A DNA stretch of 64,000 nt from Methylobacterium nodulans ORS 2060 (GCF_000022085.1 NC_011894.1:5602001-5666000); one strand, 5' to 3'. Counted from the stretch's first letter, positions 29,366-38,016 are shown. The notes: generated by a model not told the origin, from the letters alone. Numbers and translations: made by a program.

Positions 29366-29504
29366 GCCCGGCACCGGGCTGAGCCGCCGCCGGCCCGGTC
29401 CCTCCTGGCTCCCGCAAGCCACCGCGCTATCTCGCCTGCGGACAGGCGACAGGTCCCCGGCGGCGTGATGCGGCGGCCGGTGCGGCGAGGCGTGCGTCTC
29501 GGCG

Positions 29505-29770
29505 CAGCCGAAAGGAACGGTCGACCCCAACCAGCTCGAGAATTCGCTGCTCAACCTGTGCATCAATGCCCGCGACGCGATGCCGATGGGCGGGCGCATC
29601 ACCATCACCACCGCCAACCGCGGCCTCGACGTGGCGGCGGCCCGCGCGCGGGATCTCGCCCCCGGGGCCTACCTGAAGCTGGAGGTGCGCGACACCGGCA
29701 TGGGCCTGAGCCCGGAGGTGGTGGCGCGGGCGTTCGACCCGTTCTTCACCACCAAGCCCCTCGGCCAGGG
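29505..29770 (+). pseudogene. Histidine-kinase ATPase-domain fragment
   Basis: The frame reads VDPNQLENSLLNLCINARDA, MPMGGRITITTANRG, LEVRDTGMGLSPEVVARAF and DPFFTTKPLGQG, the N-box, G1 box and F-box of a hybrid histidine kinase. Nothing kinase-like precedes it, and after GQG the expected G2 box (TGLGLS) is replaced by unrelated sequence. The frame stays open to 29876 with non-kinase residues. It is a truncated remnant, probably without function. The following stretch 29771-30070 is less GC-rich than the neighbours and has no recognisable gene. Confidence 0.8.
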
Positions 29771-30077
29771 TCCAAGGGGCCCAATCTACCACGCGTTTGA
29801 CCTCGGGCTCGCACCGACTCGCCGAAACGGCATCATGCCTACAGGTATGCAGACCTGCTTCGTCGCGCTAATTTAGGGATGAGCGCCAGTCGTCGTGCCG
29901 TCGCTCGCCTGATGCCCAGACACTGCATGGGCAAGGTTAACAAACCATCCCGGTTTGGGCCGACGGGCAGCCCATGGCGCTTCCTCATCGCTTGGCGGCC
30001 CCTGCCGCCAGCCTGGAGGTCAGGCCCGGACAAGGTTCCGTGCCTAAAAGCGCTGACGCGATGGGCATAGGACATCC

Positions 30078-30497
30078 ATGAAGAGGACGGAATCGACGCC
30101 GATGCGGGCCTTCATCAAGAAGGGCGCGCGCTTCTTCCTCAAAGGCGCCCTGATGCGGGCGAGCGACAGCGTGACCCTGGATATCCAGGCGGTCGACGTG
30201 CTGTTGATGCCGAGCCACCTGATCGAGGCCGAGGAGGTGCGAACCCCCCTCCAGCAGCTCTACTACTTCGTCCAGCAGATGCTGATCGCGCCGGAGCGCA
30301 AAGCGGAATGGCAGGAGGGCCTGCGCGCCTGCCTGGCGGCCGGTGCCGGCCTGCCGGATCACGAGCTGCTGCGGCCGGCCCTGCGCCTCGTGGAGCGCGA
30401 GAAGTACCAGAGCGCGATGGCGCAGCTGCGCAAGATCATGCGCGGGGAGCAGGATCCTCAGAGAAGCGGGACTGAGGCGACGAGCCGGCGCGACTAG
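30078..30497 (+). CDS. flbT: Flagellar biosynthesis regulator FlbT
   Basis: 139 residues, in the FlbT size range. FlbT proteins bind flagellin mRNA and limit its translation until the hook is built (known for Caulobacter). Here the beta-rich N-terminus (FIKKGARFFLKGALMRASDS, VTLDIQAVDVLLMPSHLI) and the helical part (TPLQQLYYFVQQMLIAP, LVEREKYQSAMAQLRKIM) follow the FlbT pattern. The ATG at 30078 has AGGA five bases upstream; an ATG at 30102 is an alternative. It is separate from the flagellar cluster at 41-47 kb and has no flaF neighbour, which is unusual. Assignment is by pattern and is moderately sure. Confidence 0.7.
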   Translation: MKRTESTPMRAFIKKGARFFLKGALMRASDSVTLDIQAVDVLLMPSHLIEAEEVRTPLQQLYYFVQQMLIAPERKAEWQEGLRACLAAGAGLPDHELLRPALRLVEREKYQSAMAQLRKIMRGEQDPQRSGTEATSRRD

Positions 30498-30542
30498 AGC
30501 CTTGCCCGAACCGGATGCGCCGAGGAGACCCAGGCACTCGCC

Positions 30543-30646
30543 TAGAGCGCTCCCCGCCGAAGTGGATACCGGTTCGGCGTGAGGGAGCGCGAAAAATCAA
30601 AGACTGAAGAGCCGTGCCCGTTTCAACCGAAACGGCCACGGCTCTA
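30543..30646. repeat. RIME-like intergenic mosaic repeat, copy A
   Basis: Two hairpins: TAGAGCGCTCCCCGCCGAAG with GGTTCGGCGTGAGGGAGCGC, and AGAGCCGTGCCCGTTT paired with AAACGGCCACGGCTCT (30608-30645). The motif GCCGAAGTGGATACCGGTTC is typical of Rhizobium intergenic mosaic elements. It is in opposite orientation to the copy at 33414. It lies between flbT and paaG, and nothing else is recognised in that 305-base gap. Confidence 0.8.
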
Positions 30647-30802
30647 GTGCGACCGCAAGGCTCGGGTTCCTCGCAGCGTCGGCGCGGCCCGGCTGCCGGA
30701 GCCGAACCAAATTGACACGCTCCCGCGCTCCCCAATAATTTACCGTACGGATGGTCATAGAATCACCGGCCCGCGAAGGCCGGATCGGACAGGGAGGCCG
30801 CC

Positions 30803-31594
30803 TTGGCGGACGAGGTCGTCCTCAACGAACCGCGCGACGGCTATCGGGTGATCACGCTCAACCGGCCGGAGCGCCTCAACGCCTTCAATCCGGCGATGCA
30901 CGCAGCTTTGCGGCAGGCCCTCGACGCGGCGGCGGCGGACGAGTCCTGCCGCGCGCTGATCCTCACGGGAGCGGGCCGCGGCTTCTGCGCTGGGCAGGAT
31001 CTCTCCGACCGGGACTTCCGCGCCGGCGAGATCCCGGACCTCTCGGCGACGCTCGACACGCTCTACAACCCGCTGGTGCGGCAGCTGCGCGACCTGCCGA
31101 TGCCGGTCGTCTGCGCGGTGAACGGCGTGGCGGCGGGGGCCGGCGCCAACATCGCGCTCGCCTGCGACATCGTGCTGGCCGCCCGCTCGGCGCGCTTCAT
31201 CCAGGCCTTCGCCAGGATCGGGCTCGTGCCGGATTCGGGCGGGACCTGGCTCCTGCCCCGCCTCGTCGGTCGGGCCCGGGCCAGGGCACTGGCGCTGCTG
31301 GCCGAGCCGGTCCCGGCGCCGCAGGCCGAGGCCTGGGGGATGATCTGGCGGGCGGTGGAGGACGAGAGCCTGATGGCGGAGGCCCACCAGCTCGCCGCCC
31401 ATCTCGCCGTGCAGCCGACCGCCGGGCTCGCCCTCATCAAACAGGCGCTCGACGCCGCCGAGACGAACGACCTCGACGCGCAGCTCGACCTGGAGCGCGA
31501 CCTCCAGGGCCGGGCCGGGCGCAGCCCGGACTATGCCGAGGGCGTCGCCGCCTTCCTGGAGAAGAGGCCGCCCCGCTTCAGCGGGAGGGCGTGA
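30803..31594 (+). CDS. paaG: Enoyl-CoA hydratase/isomerase of phenylacetate degradation
   Basis: 263 residues, crotonase fold. TTG start with AGGGAGG five bases upstream. The oxyanion-hole motifs are ILTGAGRGFCAGQDL and AVNGVAAGAGANIALACDI, and the FAKIG-type segment is FARIGLVPDSGGTW. The aspartate in LVPDSGG matches PaaG, which isomerises ring-1,2-epoxyphenylacetyl-CoA to the oxepin. It is first in paaG-paaI-paaK; its stop overlaps the paaI start (TGATG). The ring epoxidase paaABCDE is not in the window. A generic enoyl-CoA hydratase is the alternative. Confidence 0.85.
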   Translation: MADEVVLNEPRDGYRVITLNRPERLNAFNPAMHAALRQALDAAAADESCRALILTGAGRGFCAGQDLSDRDFRAGEIPDLSATLDTLYNPLVRQLRDLPMPVVCAVNGVAAGAGANIALACDIVLAARSARFIQAFARIGLVPDSGGTWLLPRLVGRARARALALLAEPVPAPQAEAWGMIWRAVEDESLMAEAHQLAAHLAVQPTAGLALIKQALDAAETNDLDAQLDLERDLQGRAGRSPDYAEGVAAFLEKRPPRFSGRA

Positions 31595-32040
31595 TGGCGG
31601 CCGATCCCCAGGCGCTGGCCGAGGCCTGCGCGGCGGCGCTGTGGGCCGAGGATCGGGCCAGCCAGGGGCTGGGGATCGCCCTCCTCCGCGTCGGCCCCGG
31701 CGAGGCGGTGCTGACGATGCGCGTGCGCGAGGAGATGACGAACGGCCACGGCACCTGCCACGGCGGCTTCATCTTCGCGCTCGCCGATTCGGCCTTCGCC
31801 TTCGCGTGCAACGCCGGCGGCCAGCGCGCCGTCGCCCAGCACTGCGCGGTGACGTATCTGCAGCCGGGCCGCCTCGGCGAGATCCTGACGGCGCATGCCG
31901 TCGAGCGCGCGCGCTTCGGCCGCTCGGGCCTCTACGACGTGACCGTGCGCAACGAGGCCGGCGAGCCCGTCGCGGAGTTCCGCGGGCAGTCGCGCCTCGC
32001 CGGCGGGGCGGTCCTCGCCTCCCGGCAGGATGGCGACTGA
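31594..32040 (+). CDS. paaI: PaaI hot-dog thioesterase
   Basis: 148 residues. Hydrolyses hydroxyphenylacetyl-CoA esters and rescues CoA from dead-end intermediates. The hot-dog core shows the PaaI signature with the catalytic aspartate: NGHGTCHGGFIFALADSAFA. QHCAVTYLQPGRLGEILTA is the central beta segment. The ATG overlaps the paaG stop by one base, so translation is coupled. Confidence 0.93.
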   Translation: MAADPQALAEACAAALWAEDRASQGLGIALLRVGPGEAVLTMRVREEMTNGHGTCHGGFIFALADSAFAFACNAGGQRAVAQHCAVTYLQPGRLGEILTAHAVERARFGRSGLYDVTVRNEAGEPVAEFRGQSRLAGGAVLASRQDGD

Positions 32041-32089
32041 TGCGTGAAACCGGTCGGCGGAGACCGACCGACTCTCAAGGGAGGGTGCC

Positions 32090-33439
32090 ATGGGTCAGGT
32101 CACGCCCCGGAAACTCGCCGAGCTGAAGCCCCGCCCGGAGGATCTCGACGCCGCGGAACGTCTGGGGCGCGCCGAACTCGCGGCGCTCCAGCGCGAGCGC
32201 CTCGCCGCGACCCTGCGGCACGCCTACGAGAACGTGCCGCATTACCGCGCCAAGTTCGACGCGGCCGGCCTGCACCCGTCCGATTTCCGCGACCTGCCCG
32301 ACCTGGCTCGCTTCCCCTTCACCACCAAGGCGGATTTGCGCGACACCTATCCGTTCGGCCTGTTCGCGGTGCCGCGCGAGCGGATCGCGCGGCTCCACGC
32401 CTCCTCGGGCACCACCGGCAAGCCGACGGTGGTCGGCTACACCAAGGGCGACCTCGACCTCTGGGCGGAGGTCGTCGCGCGCTCGATCCGGGCCGCCGGC
32501 GGACGGCCGGGCATGCGGGTCCATATCGCCTATGGCTACGGCCTCTTCACCGGGGGCCTCGGCGCCCATTACGGTGCGGAGCGCCTCGGCTGCACGGCGA
32601 TCCCGGTCTCGGGCGGCATGACCGGGCGGCAGGTGCAGCTCATCTGCGACCTCGAGCCGGACATCATCATGGTGACGCCCTCCTACATGCTGGCGATTCT
32701 CGACGAGTTCCGCCGGCAGGGCCTCGACCCGCGGGCGACCTCGCTCAAGGTCGGCCTGTTCGGGGCCGAGCCCTGGACCAACGCCATGCGGGCGGAGATC
32801 GAGGAGGCCTTCGACCTGCACGCCGTCGACATCTACGGCCTGTCGGAGGTGATCGGCCCGGGCGTCGCGAGCGAATGCGTCGAGACCAAGGACGGGCTGC
32901 ATGTCTGGGAGGATCACTTCTACCCCGAGGTGATCGACCCCGGCACGGGCGCGGTGCGGCCGGACGGCGAGACGGGCGAGCTCGTCCTCACCTCCCTCAC
33001 CAAGGAGGCGATGCCGGTGATCCGCTACCGCACCCGCGACCTCACCCGGCTCCTGCCCGGCACGGCGCGGGCGATGCGGCGCATGGACAAGGTCACCGGC
33101 CGCAGCGACGACATGATGATCCTGCGCGGGGTCAACGTCTTCCCCAGCCAGATCGAGGAGGCGATCCTGCGGGTCGGGGGCCTCTCGGCCCATTACCAGA
33201 TCGTGCTCACGCGCGAGGACCGCCTCGACGCGATGACGGTCACCGTGGAGGTCCGCCCGGAGGCGGACGAGGCGGGCCTGCGCCGCGAGGCGGGCGCGCG
33301 GCTCGCTCACCTGATCAAGGAGACGATCGGCGTGACGGCGGCCGTGGAGGTGCTGGACCCCGAGACCATCGAGCGCTCCCTCGGCAAGGCCAAGCGCGTG
33401 ATCGACCGCCGACCTGGAGCAGGGTCCGTCCCAACGTGA
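32090..33439 (+). CDS. paaK: Phenylacetate-CoA ligase
   Basis: 449 residues; activates phenylacetate with ATP and CoA. The adenylate-forming P-loop is ASSGTTGKPTVVGYT, followed by the A5 motif DIYGLSEVIGPGVA and the C-terminal RYRTRDL and GRSDDMMILRGVNVFPSQIE. HAYENVPHYRAKFDAAG near the start is typical PaaK. The ATG at 32090 is 7 bases after GGGAGG. The last residues (RRPGAGSVPT) and the stop codon are encoded by the left end of a RIME-like repeat, so the natural C-terminus has been changed slightly. Confidence 0.97.
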   Translation: MGQVTPRKLAELKPRPEDLDAAERLGRAELAALQRERLAATLRHAYENVPHYRAKFDAAGLHPSDFRDLPDLARFPFTTKADLRDTYPFGLFAVPRERIARLHASSGTTGKPTVVGYTKGDLDLWAEVVARSIRAAGGRPGMRVHIAYGYGLFTGGLGAHYGAERLGCTAIPVSGGMTGRQVQLICDLEPDIIMVTPSYMLAILDEFRRQGLDPRATSLKVGLFGAEPWTNAMRAEIEEAFDLHAVDIYGLSEVIGPGVASECVETKDGLHVWEDHFYPEVIDPGTGAVRPDGETGELVLTSLTKEAMPVIRYRTRDLTRLLPGTARAMRRMDKVTGRSDDMMILRGVNVFPSQIEEAILRVGGLSAHYQIVLTREDRLDAMTVTVEVRPEADEAGLRREAGARLAHLIKETIGVTAAVEVLDPETIERSLGKAKRVIDRRPGAGSVPT

Positions 33440-33516
33440 ACGGACCCTGCTCCAGGTTTCTGATTGTGCCGCATTTTCTGCGACGAACCGGGATCCACTT
33501 CGTCGGAAGATGCTCC
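33414..33516. repeat. RIME-like intergenic mosaic repeat, copy B
   Basis: CTGGAGCAGGGTCCGT with ACGGACCC-like GAACGGACCCTGCTCCAG forms the first hairpin, followed by GCGACGAACCGGGATCCACT and TTCGTCGGAAGATGCTCC. It is the same element type as at 30543-30646 in the other orientation. It overlaps the 3' end of paaK and ends just before paaR. Confidence 0.85.
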
Positions 33517-33533
33517 AGGACCTGACCCGCCCC

Positions 33534-34166
33534 ATGGCCCGCACCCGCGCGAGCGACTACGACGAGAAGCGCCGCATCATCCTCGACCGCTCGGCGGAAC
33601 TCTTCGCCGCCCACGGCTACGACCGCGCCTCGATGAGCCGGATCGCCGAGGCCTGCGGCGTGTCGAAGGCCAACCTGTACCATTACTACCGCGACAAGGA
33701 CGAAATCCTGTTCGACGTGCTGCGCCTCCACCTGGAGGCTCTGCGGGCGGCGGTCGGGGCGGCGGACGAGCCGGGCCTGGCTGCGGAGCCGCGGCTGCGC
33801 CGCCTCGTCGGCGCGCTGCTGGAGGCCTATCGGGGCGCGGATGCGCGGCACAAGGTGCAGATCAACGACCTCGCGCTGCTGCCGCCCGACCGCCAGGAGG
33901 CGCTGCGGGCGATCGAGCGCGACCTCGTGCGCCTCTTCGCCGACGCGATCACCGGCATCGCCCCCCAGCTCAAGGGCACGCGGCTCCTCACGCCCGTCAC
34001 CATGTCGTTCTTCGGCATGGTGAACTGGCACTATCCCTGGTTCCGCGAGACCGGCGGCCTGACGCGGGCGGATTATGCCGACCTCGTCACTCGCCTCGTC
34101 GTCGACGGGACGGCGCGCCTCGCCCCGGCGCAATCCGCCCGGCCCGGCCAGCGCGCCGTCGGGTGA
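33534..34166 (+). CDS. paaR: TetR-family regulator of the phenylacetate genes
   Basis: 210 residues. The N-terminal TetR helix-turn-helix is at about 10-60 (FAAHGYDRASMSRIAEACGV followed by SKANLYHYYRDKDEILFDVL). The C-terminal ligand domain is helical (PVTMSFFGMVNWHYPWFRET). It lies directly downstream of paaGIK on the same strand, so it probably represses the paa genes and responds to phenylacetyl-CoA, as PaaR does in other bacteria. The ATG at 33534 gives MARTRASDYDEKRR; an ATG at 33510 lies inside the repeat and is less likely. Confidence 0.85.
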   Translation: MARTRASDYDEKRRIILDRSAELFAAHGYDRASMSRIAEACGVSKANLYHYYRDKDEILFDVLRLHLEALRAAVGAADEPGLAAEPRLRRLVGALLEAYRGADARHKVQINDLALLPPDRQEALRAIERDLVRLFADAITGIAPQLKGTRLLTPVTMSFFGMVNWHYPWFRETGGLTRADYADLVTRLVVDGTARLAPAQSARPGQRAVG

Positions 34167-34194
34167 TCCCGGCCGTCGGATTCCGGTGCCGCGA

Positions 34195-36837
34195 TCACGC
34201 CGAGCGCGGCCGCCGCGCCGCACCGCCGGACCGGGCCCACAGCTCCTGAAGCCGGCCCGGCTCCAGGAAGGTCCGGAAGGTGTCGATCGGCACCGGCGGG
34301 CTGAACAGGTAGCCCTGCGCGGTCGTCGCGCCCTCCGCGATCAGGAAGCGCAGATCCGCATCGGTCTCGACGCCCTCCACCACCGTCTCGAAGCCGAGCG
34401 AGGCGGCGAGCGACAGGATGGTGCGCACGATGGTCTGCTGCTCGTTGCTGCCGGCAACGCCGTCGACGAGCGAGCGGTCGAGCTTCAGGGCGTCGATCGG
34501 CGAGCGGGCAAGCATGGCGAGGTTCGAGTAGCCGGTTCCGAAATCATCGATCGAGAAGCGCACGCCGAGCATCCGCAGGCGCGCGATGTGGCCCTGGATG
34601 ATCTCGGACTCGCGCATCGCCACCGTCTCGGTGATCTCCAGTTCGAGGCAGCGCGGCGGGATCCCGGCCGCCGCGAGGCGATCCTCCACGGTGCGCGCGA
34701 AGGTCGGGTCTTCGAGCTGCAGCACCGAGACGTTGACGGCGACCGCGAGGTCGTGCCCACGCGCCACGAGGGCGCCGATCTCCTCCAGGGCGCGCTCGAG
34801 CACGAACAGCCCGATATCCGGGATCAGCCCGGCCTCCTCGGCCACCGGGATGAATTTTCCGGGCGGGACCGGCCCGCGCTCGGGGTGGTGCCAGCGCACC
34901 AGCGCCTCGGCGCCGACCACCCGCCCGTCCCTCAGCGACACTTTGGGCTGGTAGTGCACGCCGAACTCGCGGGCCTTGAGGGCGCAGCGCAGGTCGCTCT
35001 CGATGCCGAGCCGCTCCTGCACCCGCTGCGCCGCCTCCGCGGTGAAGAAGGTGCAAGTGCCCCGGCCGTGGCGCTTGGCCTCGTACATGGCGATGTCCGC
35101 CCGGACCAGGAGGTCGTCGTAGCTGCAGCCCTCCTCCGCGAACGCGACGCCGATGCTCGCGCCGACCGCCATGTGGGCGCTGCCGATCGTGTAGGTCTCG
35201 CTGACGGCCGCGATGAGATCCTCGCCGCAGCGGCGTAAGCCCTCGCAGGTCAGCCGCCCGCTCGCGACGATCAGGAACTCGTCCCCGCCGATCCGCCCGA
35301 GCCAGAAATGGCCGAGGGCGCCGGTCTGGCGGCGCTCCTCCAGAAAGCCGGCCAGGCGCAGCGCGAGCTGGCAGAGGAGTGCGTCGCCGGCCCGATGGCC
35401 GAAGGTGTCGTTGACCGACTTGAAGCGGTCGAGGTCGAGGAACAGGAAGGCGACGTCCTGGCGGCGGCCGGCGAGCGCCGCCGTGCCGTCGATCCGCATC
35501 TTCTCCCGGTTGGCGAGGCCCGTGACGGGGTCGAAGAAGGCGAGCTGGCGCACCCGTCCGAGGCTCTCGCGCAGGTTGGCGAGCATCGTCTCGAAGGCCC
35601 GTCCCAGGCTCCTCACCTCGCCGAGACCGGAGGCGCGGAAGGGCACGTCGAGCTCCCCGCGCGCCACCGCGCTCGCGGCGGTGGAGAGCTGCGGCAGGCC
35701 GCTCGTCACCCGGCGCACGGCGCCGAGAACCACCAGGACCAGGAGGCCGAGGGAGCAGGCGGCGAGCAGCAGGAACCACGCGAAGAGCGACCGGGTCTGC
35801 ATCACGCCGAGCCGCATGATCTCCTGCGCCGCGGCCCCGACCTCGGCCCCGTCCGAATGGGCGCAGACGGCCAGGGACCCGTCATGCGACACGCAGCGTG
35901 CCACCCGCGCACCGTCGGCCGAGACGATCAGCCCGTCCTCGTCGAGATCGGTCCGCGGGACGAGGCCGGCGACCGGCTCGCCCGCTTCCGAGACGCTGCG
36001 GCCGCCCGCCAGCACCGCGACGCCCACCTTGGTGAGCGCCGAGAAGCGGATGAAGGTGCCCTCCGAGGGGCCGAGCATGCGCAGGCCGACCAGCGCGCCG
36101 GCCGCATCGCCGAAATCGTCGAAGACCGGCTCGACGGTGATCTGCCCGATCCTGCGCTCGTCCGGCAGCCCGAGCGCGATGCGCAGGGGATCGGTCAGCT
36201 GGAACATGCGGCTGACGGCCCGGCGCCGCACGCGGCTGTTCTCCGTCAGCACGTCGCGGATGGCCAGGTCGATCTCCGCCGCGTCGACAGCCTCCGTCAG
36301 GGCGAGCAGGTCGGGTCCGCTGCTCGATCCGGTGACGATCCCCTGGGGGTCGGTGACCACGAGGGCATCGAGGTCGCCCGTGACCGCGGCGGGGGCGAGC
36401 AGTTCCCGCAGGGCGACGCTGTTGGCCGAGCCCACCGCCTTCACGATGTCGAGGCGCTGCGCCAGGAACCGCGTCTGCCGCGCCGCCTCGTCGAAGAGGC
36501 CGTCGAGGCGCGCGTCGGCGAGGCGGGCCTCCCCGTCGAGCTTGCGCGCGACCTGCTCGCGGGAGAGGAGCGACACGGCGCGGGCGCGCTCGGCCGCATC
36601 CTGGTTCAGGCGCTGAAGCGCCACGAGGCCGACGATGGCGAAGGTGAGAGCGCCGGTGAGGAGAACGGTGCCGGCGAGATGCGCGCCGATCTGCGAATCG
36701 GGCCGCAGGCGGCGCCAGAGGCGCCGGGCCGCGCGCGACAGACGACGCCACGGCCCGGGCGCCCGCCGCACCGGGGATCGCACGCTGCCGGGCCGGCCCG
36801 GGGCGGCCGTATCCCTCCTATCCGCCAGTTCGGGCAC
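34195..36837 (-). CDS. Membrane-bound GGDEF-EAL cyclic-di-GMP signalling protein
   Basis: 880 residues, GTG start at 36837. A basic cytoplasmic N-terminus, one membrane segment (about 50-75), a periplasmic sensor region of about 270 residues, a second membrane segment (FAWFLLLAACSLGLLVLVVL) and a HAMP-like linker precede the enzyme domains. The GGDEF domain has RIGGDEFLIV near residue 516 and FDPVTGLANR at its start; no RxxD inhibitory site is seen just before it. The EAL domain has GAEALVRWHHPE near 645, ITETVAM, DDFGTGYSN, LKLDRSLVDGV and TVVEGVET, so both domains look competent. It may link an external signal to the motile/sessile switch. It is monocistronic and convergent with paaR. Confidence 0.93.
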   Translation of the reverse strand: MPELADRRDTAAPGRPGSVRSPVRRAPGPWRRLSRAARRLWRRLRPDSQIGAHLAGTVLLTGALTFAIVGLVALQRLNQDAAERARAVSLLSREQVARKLDGEARLADARLDGLFDEAARQTRFLAQRLDIVKAVGSANSVALRELLAPAAVTGDLDALVVTDPQGIVTGSSSGPDLLALTEAVDAAEIDLAIRDVLTENSRVRRRAVSRMFQLTDPLRIALGLPDERRIGQITVEPVFDDFGDAAGALVGLRMLGPSEGTFIRFSALTKVGVAVLAGGRSVSEAGEPVAGLVPRTDLDEDGLIVSADGARVARCVSHDGSLAVCAHSDGAEVGAAAQEIMRLGVMQTRSLFAWFLLLAACSLGLLVLVVLGAVRRVTSGLPQLSTAASAVARGELDVPFRASGLGEVRSLGRAFETMLANLRESLGRVRQLAFFDPVTGLANREKMRIDGTAALAGRRQDVAFLFLDLDRFKSVNDTFGHRAGDALLCQLALRLAGFLEERRQTGALGHFWLGRIGGDEFLIVASGRLTCEGLRRCGEDLIAAVSETYTIGSAHMAVGASIGVAFAEEGCSYDDLLVRADIAMYEAKRHGRGTCTFFTAEAAQRVQERLGIESDLRCALKAREFGVHYQPKVSLRDGRVVGAEALVRWHHPERGPVPPGKFIPVAEEAGLIPDIGLFVLERALEEIGALVARGHDLAVAVNVSVLQLEDPTFARTVEDRLAAAGIPPRCLELEITETVAMRESEIIQGHIARLRMLGVRFSIDDFGTGYSNLAMLARSPIDALKLDRSLVDGVAGSNEQQTIVRTILSLAASLGFETVVEGVETDADLRFLIAEGATTAQGYLFSPPVPIDTFRTFLEPGRLQELWARSGGAARRPRSA

Positions 36838-37183
36838 GAGCCCCCATCCGATTGCACGCTGCCGATCTCACGGTACCGCCTCAGGACTGAAGGCCTCGTA
36901 AAGATCTTGTCCTCATCTCGAATTCCGAGCGTGATTCACCGCAGAAAGGCAGAGAGAGACAGACATGGGGCCGATTTGCCACGAGCAGATTCGATGCAAG
37001 CTGGGACGTAATAGCTGCATGATCTTCCGTTGCGGAAGACAAGACCGGTATTGCCGAGGCTGCAGGCGGTTGCGGTGCGAGAGAGGCCGGCCTCCCGAGG
37101 GCACATTCCGCCGCCGGCGGGCCGGCGGTGGAACTGGCAGCGGTCCGGGGACGTTGGCCGCGACAACCAAGAGGACGCACAGC
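36838..37183. other. Intergenic region upstream of two small genes
   Basis: About 346 bases, less GC-rich than the surrounding genes, between the divergent cyclic-di-GMP gene and the small gene at 37184. Open frames here show no domain, no Shine-Dalgarno and unlikely composition, so no gene is called. It probably holds both promoters; I cannot identify a specific box. Confidence 0.5.
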
Positions 37184-37366
37184 ATGACCGCCAAGCCTCC
37201 CCCCGTCCCGCCCGCCAATCAGTCCGACAAGGGGCCCGGCAGCGCCCAGGGCGCCCCGACGGAACTCGGCAAGAGCGGCAGCCAGACCAAGGATCCCGAC
37301 AAGATCGGCCAAGCCGGGAACTCGAAGGTGAACACCACCAACCAGGGATACCAGCAGGACCGATGA
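37184..37366 (+). CDS. Small hydrophilic disordered protein (60 residues)
   Basis: ATG at 37184. The product begins MTAKPPPVPPANQSDKGPG and ends TTNQGYQQDR. It is rich in Gly, Pro, Gln, Lys, Asp and Ser, has no hydrophobic core or cysteine, and resembles hydrophilin-like stress proteins in composition only. The next small gene begins almost at its stop. No family is recognised, and no function is assigned. Confidence 0.6.
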   Translation: MTAKPPPVPPANQSDKGPGSAQGAPTELGKSGSQTKDPDKIGQAGNSKVNTTNQGYQQDR

Positions 37367-37368
37367 GC

Positions 37369-37590
37369 ATGTCGAGCAAGGCACCCCAGACCAACCGCCA
37401 CCATGGCGGTCCCGGCAGCAGCCATCAGGACGCCACCGAGCCCCTCCACGAGGAGCACCACGGCCCGCAGCCCGGCAGCCCGACGAACGACTCCCGTTCG
37501 CACATCTCGGGCGGTGGCGGCGAGCGCGACGCCCACCACCGGCACAGCAACATGGGGCAGGCCCCGGACCGGATCGACCGGTCGCACTGA
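37369..37590 (+). CDS. Small histidine-rich disordered protein (73 residues)
   Basis: ATG at 37369 (MSSKAPQTNRHHGG) with AGGA 9 bases upstream; an ATG at 37363 overlaps the previous stop and would add two residues. Histidine-rich segments are HEEHHGPQ and DAHHRHSN, suggesting possible metal binding. It is fully hydrophilic, with no signal peptide. With its partner at 37184 it forms a two-gene unit, probably a co-translated pair of stress- or metal-related proteins. This is inferred from composition only. Confidence 0.55.
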   Translation: MSSKAPQTNRHHGGPGSSHQDATEPLHEEHHGPQPGSPTNDSRSHISGGGGERDAHHRHSNMGQAPDRIDRSH

Positions 37591-37760
37591 AATCCCGGCC
37601 ATCCCGCCCGCGCGAGGTGGGATGGCCTCGATCGCGAATTCACTTCTTGGGATGCGGCACTCCGCGTCGCGCATCCTGAGGCTTCATCCTTCAGCGTAGG
37701 CGCAGCTGGTGTCGAATGACGCCAAGGACGCCCTTCCGAAGTCCCGCAAGACGGTCGTGG

Positions 37761-37790
37761 AGGCCCCAACGGCCCTCATGCTGAGGTGTG
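37761..37790. repeat. Fragment of palindromic repeat family 1
   Basis: CCCTCATGCTGAGGTG at 37773-37788 is the left-arm core of family 1 with no matching right arm. The surrounding gap 37591-38016 otherwise holds no gene on either strand that I can support. Confidence 0.5.
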
Positions 37791-38016
37791 TTGCGTTTGC
37801 CGGAGGCGGGCCCGATTGGACGAAAGCCGCCATCCGACATCCGGTTACTTGCTCCACCAAGCAGATGTCGGCTTCGCGCAGCCGCCGCTCGGGCCGAAAC
37901 GGTCTCCGAACCGACCATCCGCAAACCGATCGGGCGCCCCGCGCGACCCCGGAAGCCGCCCGGCCAGTCGCAGCGATGGCCGCCGCCCGCGAACACGACC
38001 GCGCCGACCGTGCCGG

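Noticed and set aside
29580..29876. 98-codon kinase-like gene
   Set aside because: It starts in the middle of the ATPase domain and lacks the G2 box; it is a fragment, not a gene.
36965..37183. N-terminal extension of the small gene at 37184
   Set aside because: Cys/Arg-rich composition with no Shine-Dalgarno; the hydrophilic protein begins naturally at the ATG at 37184.
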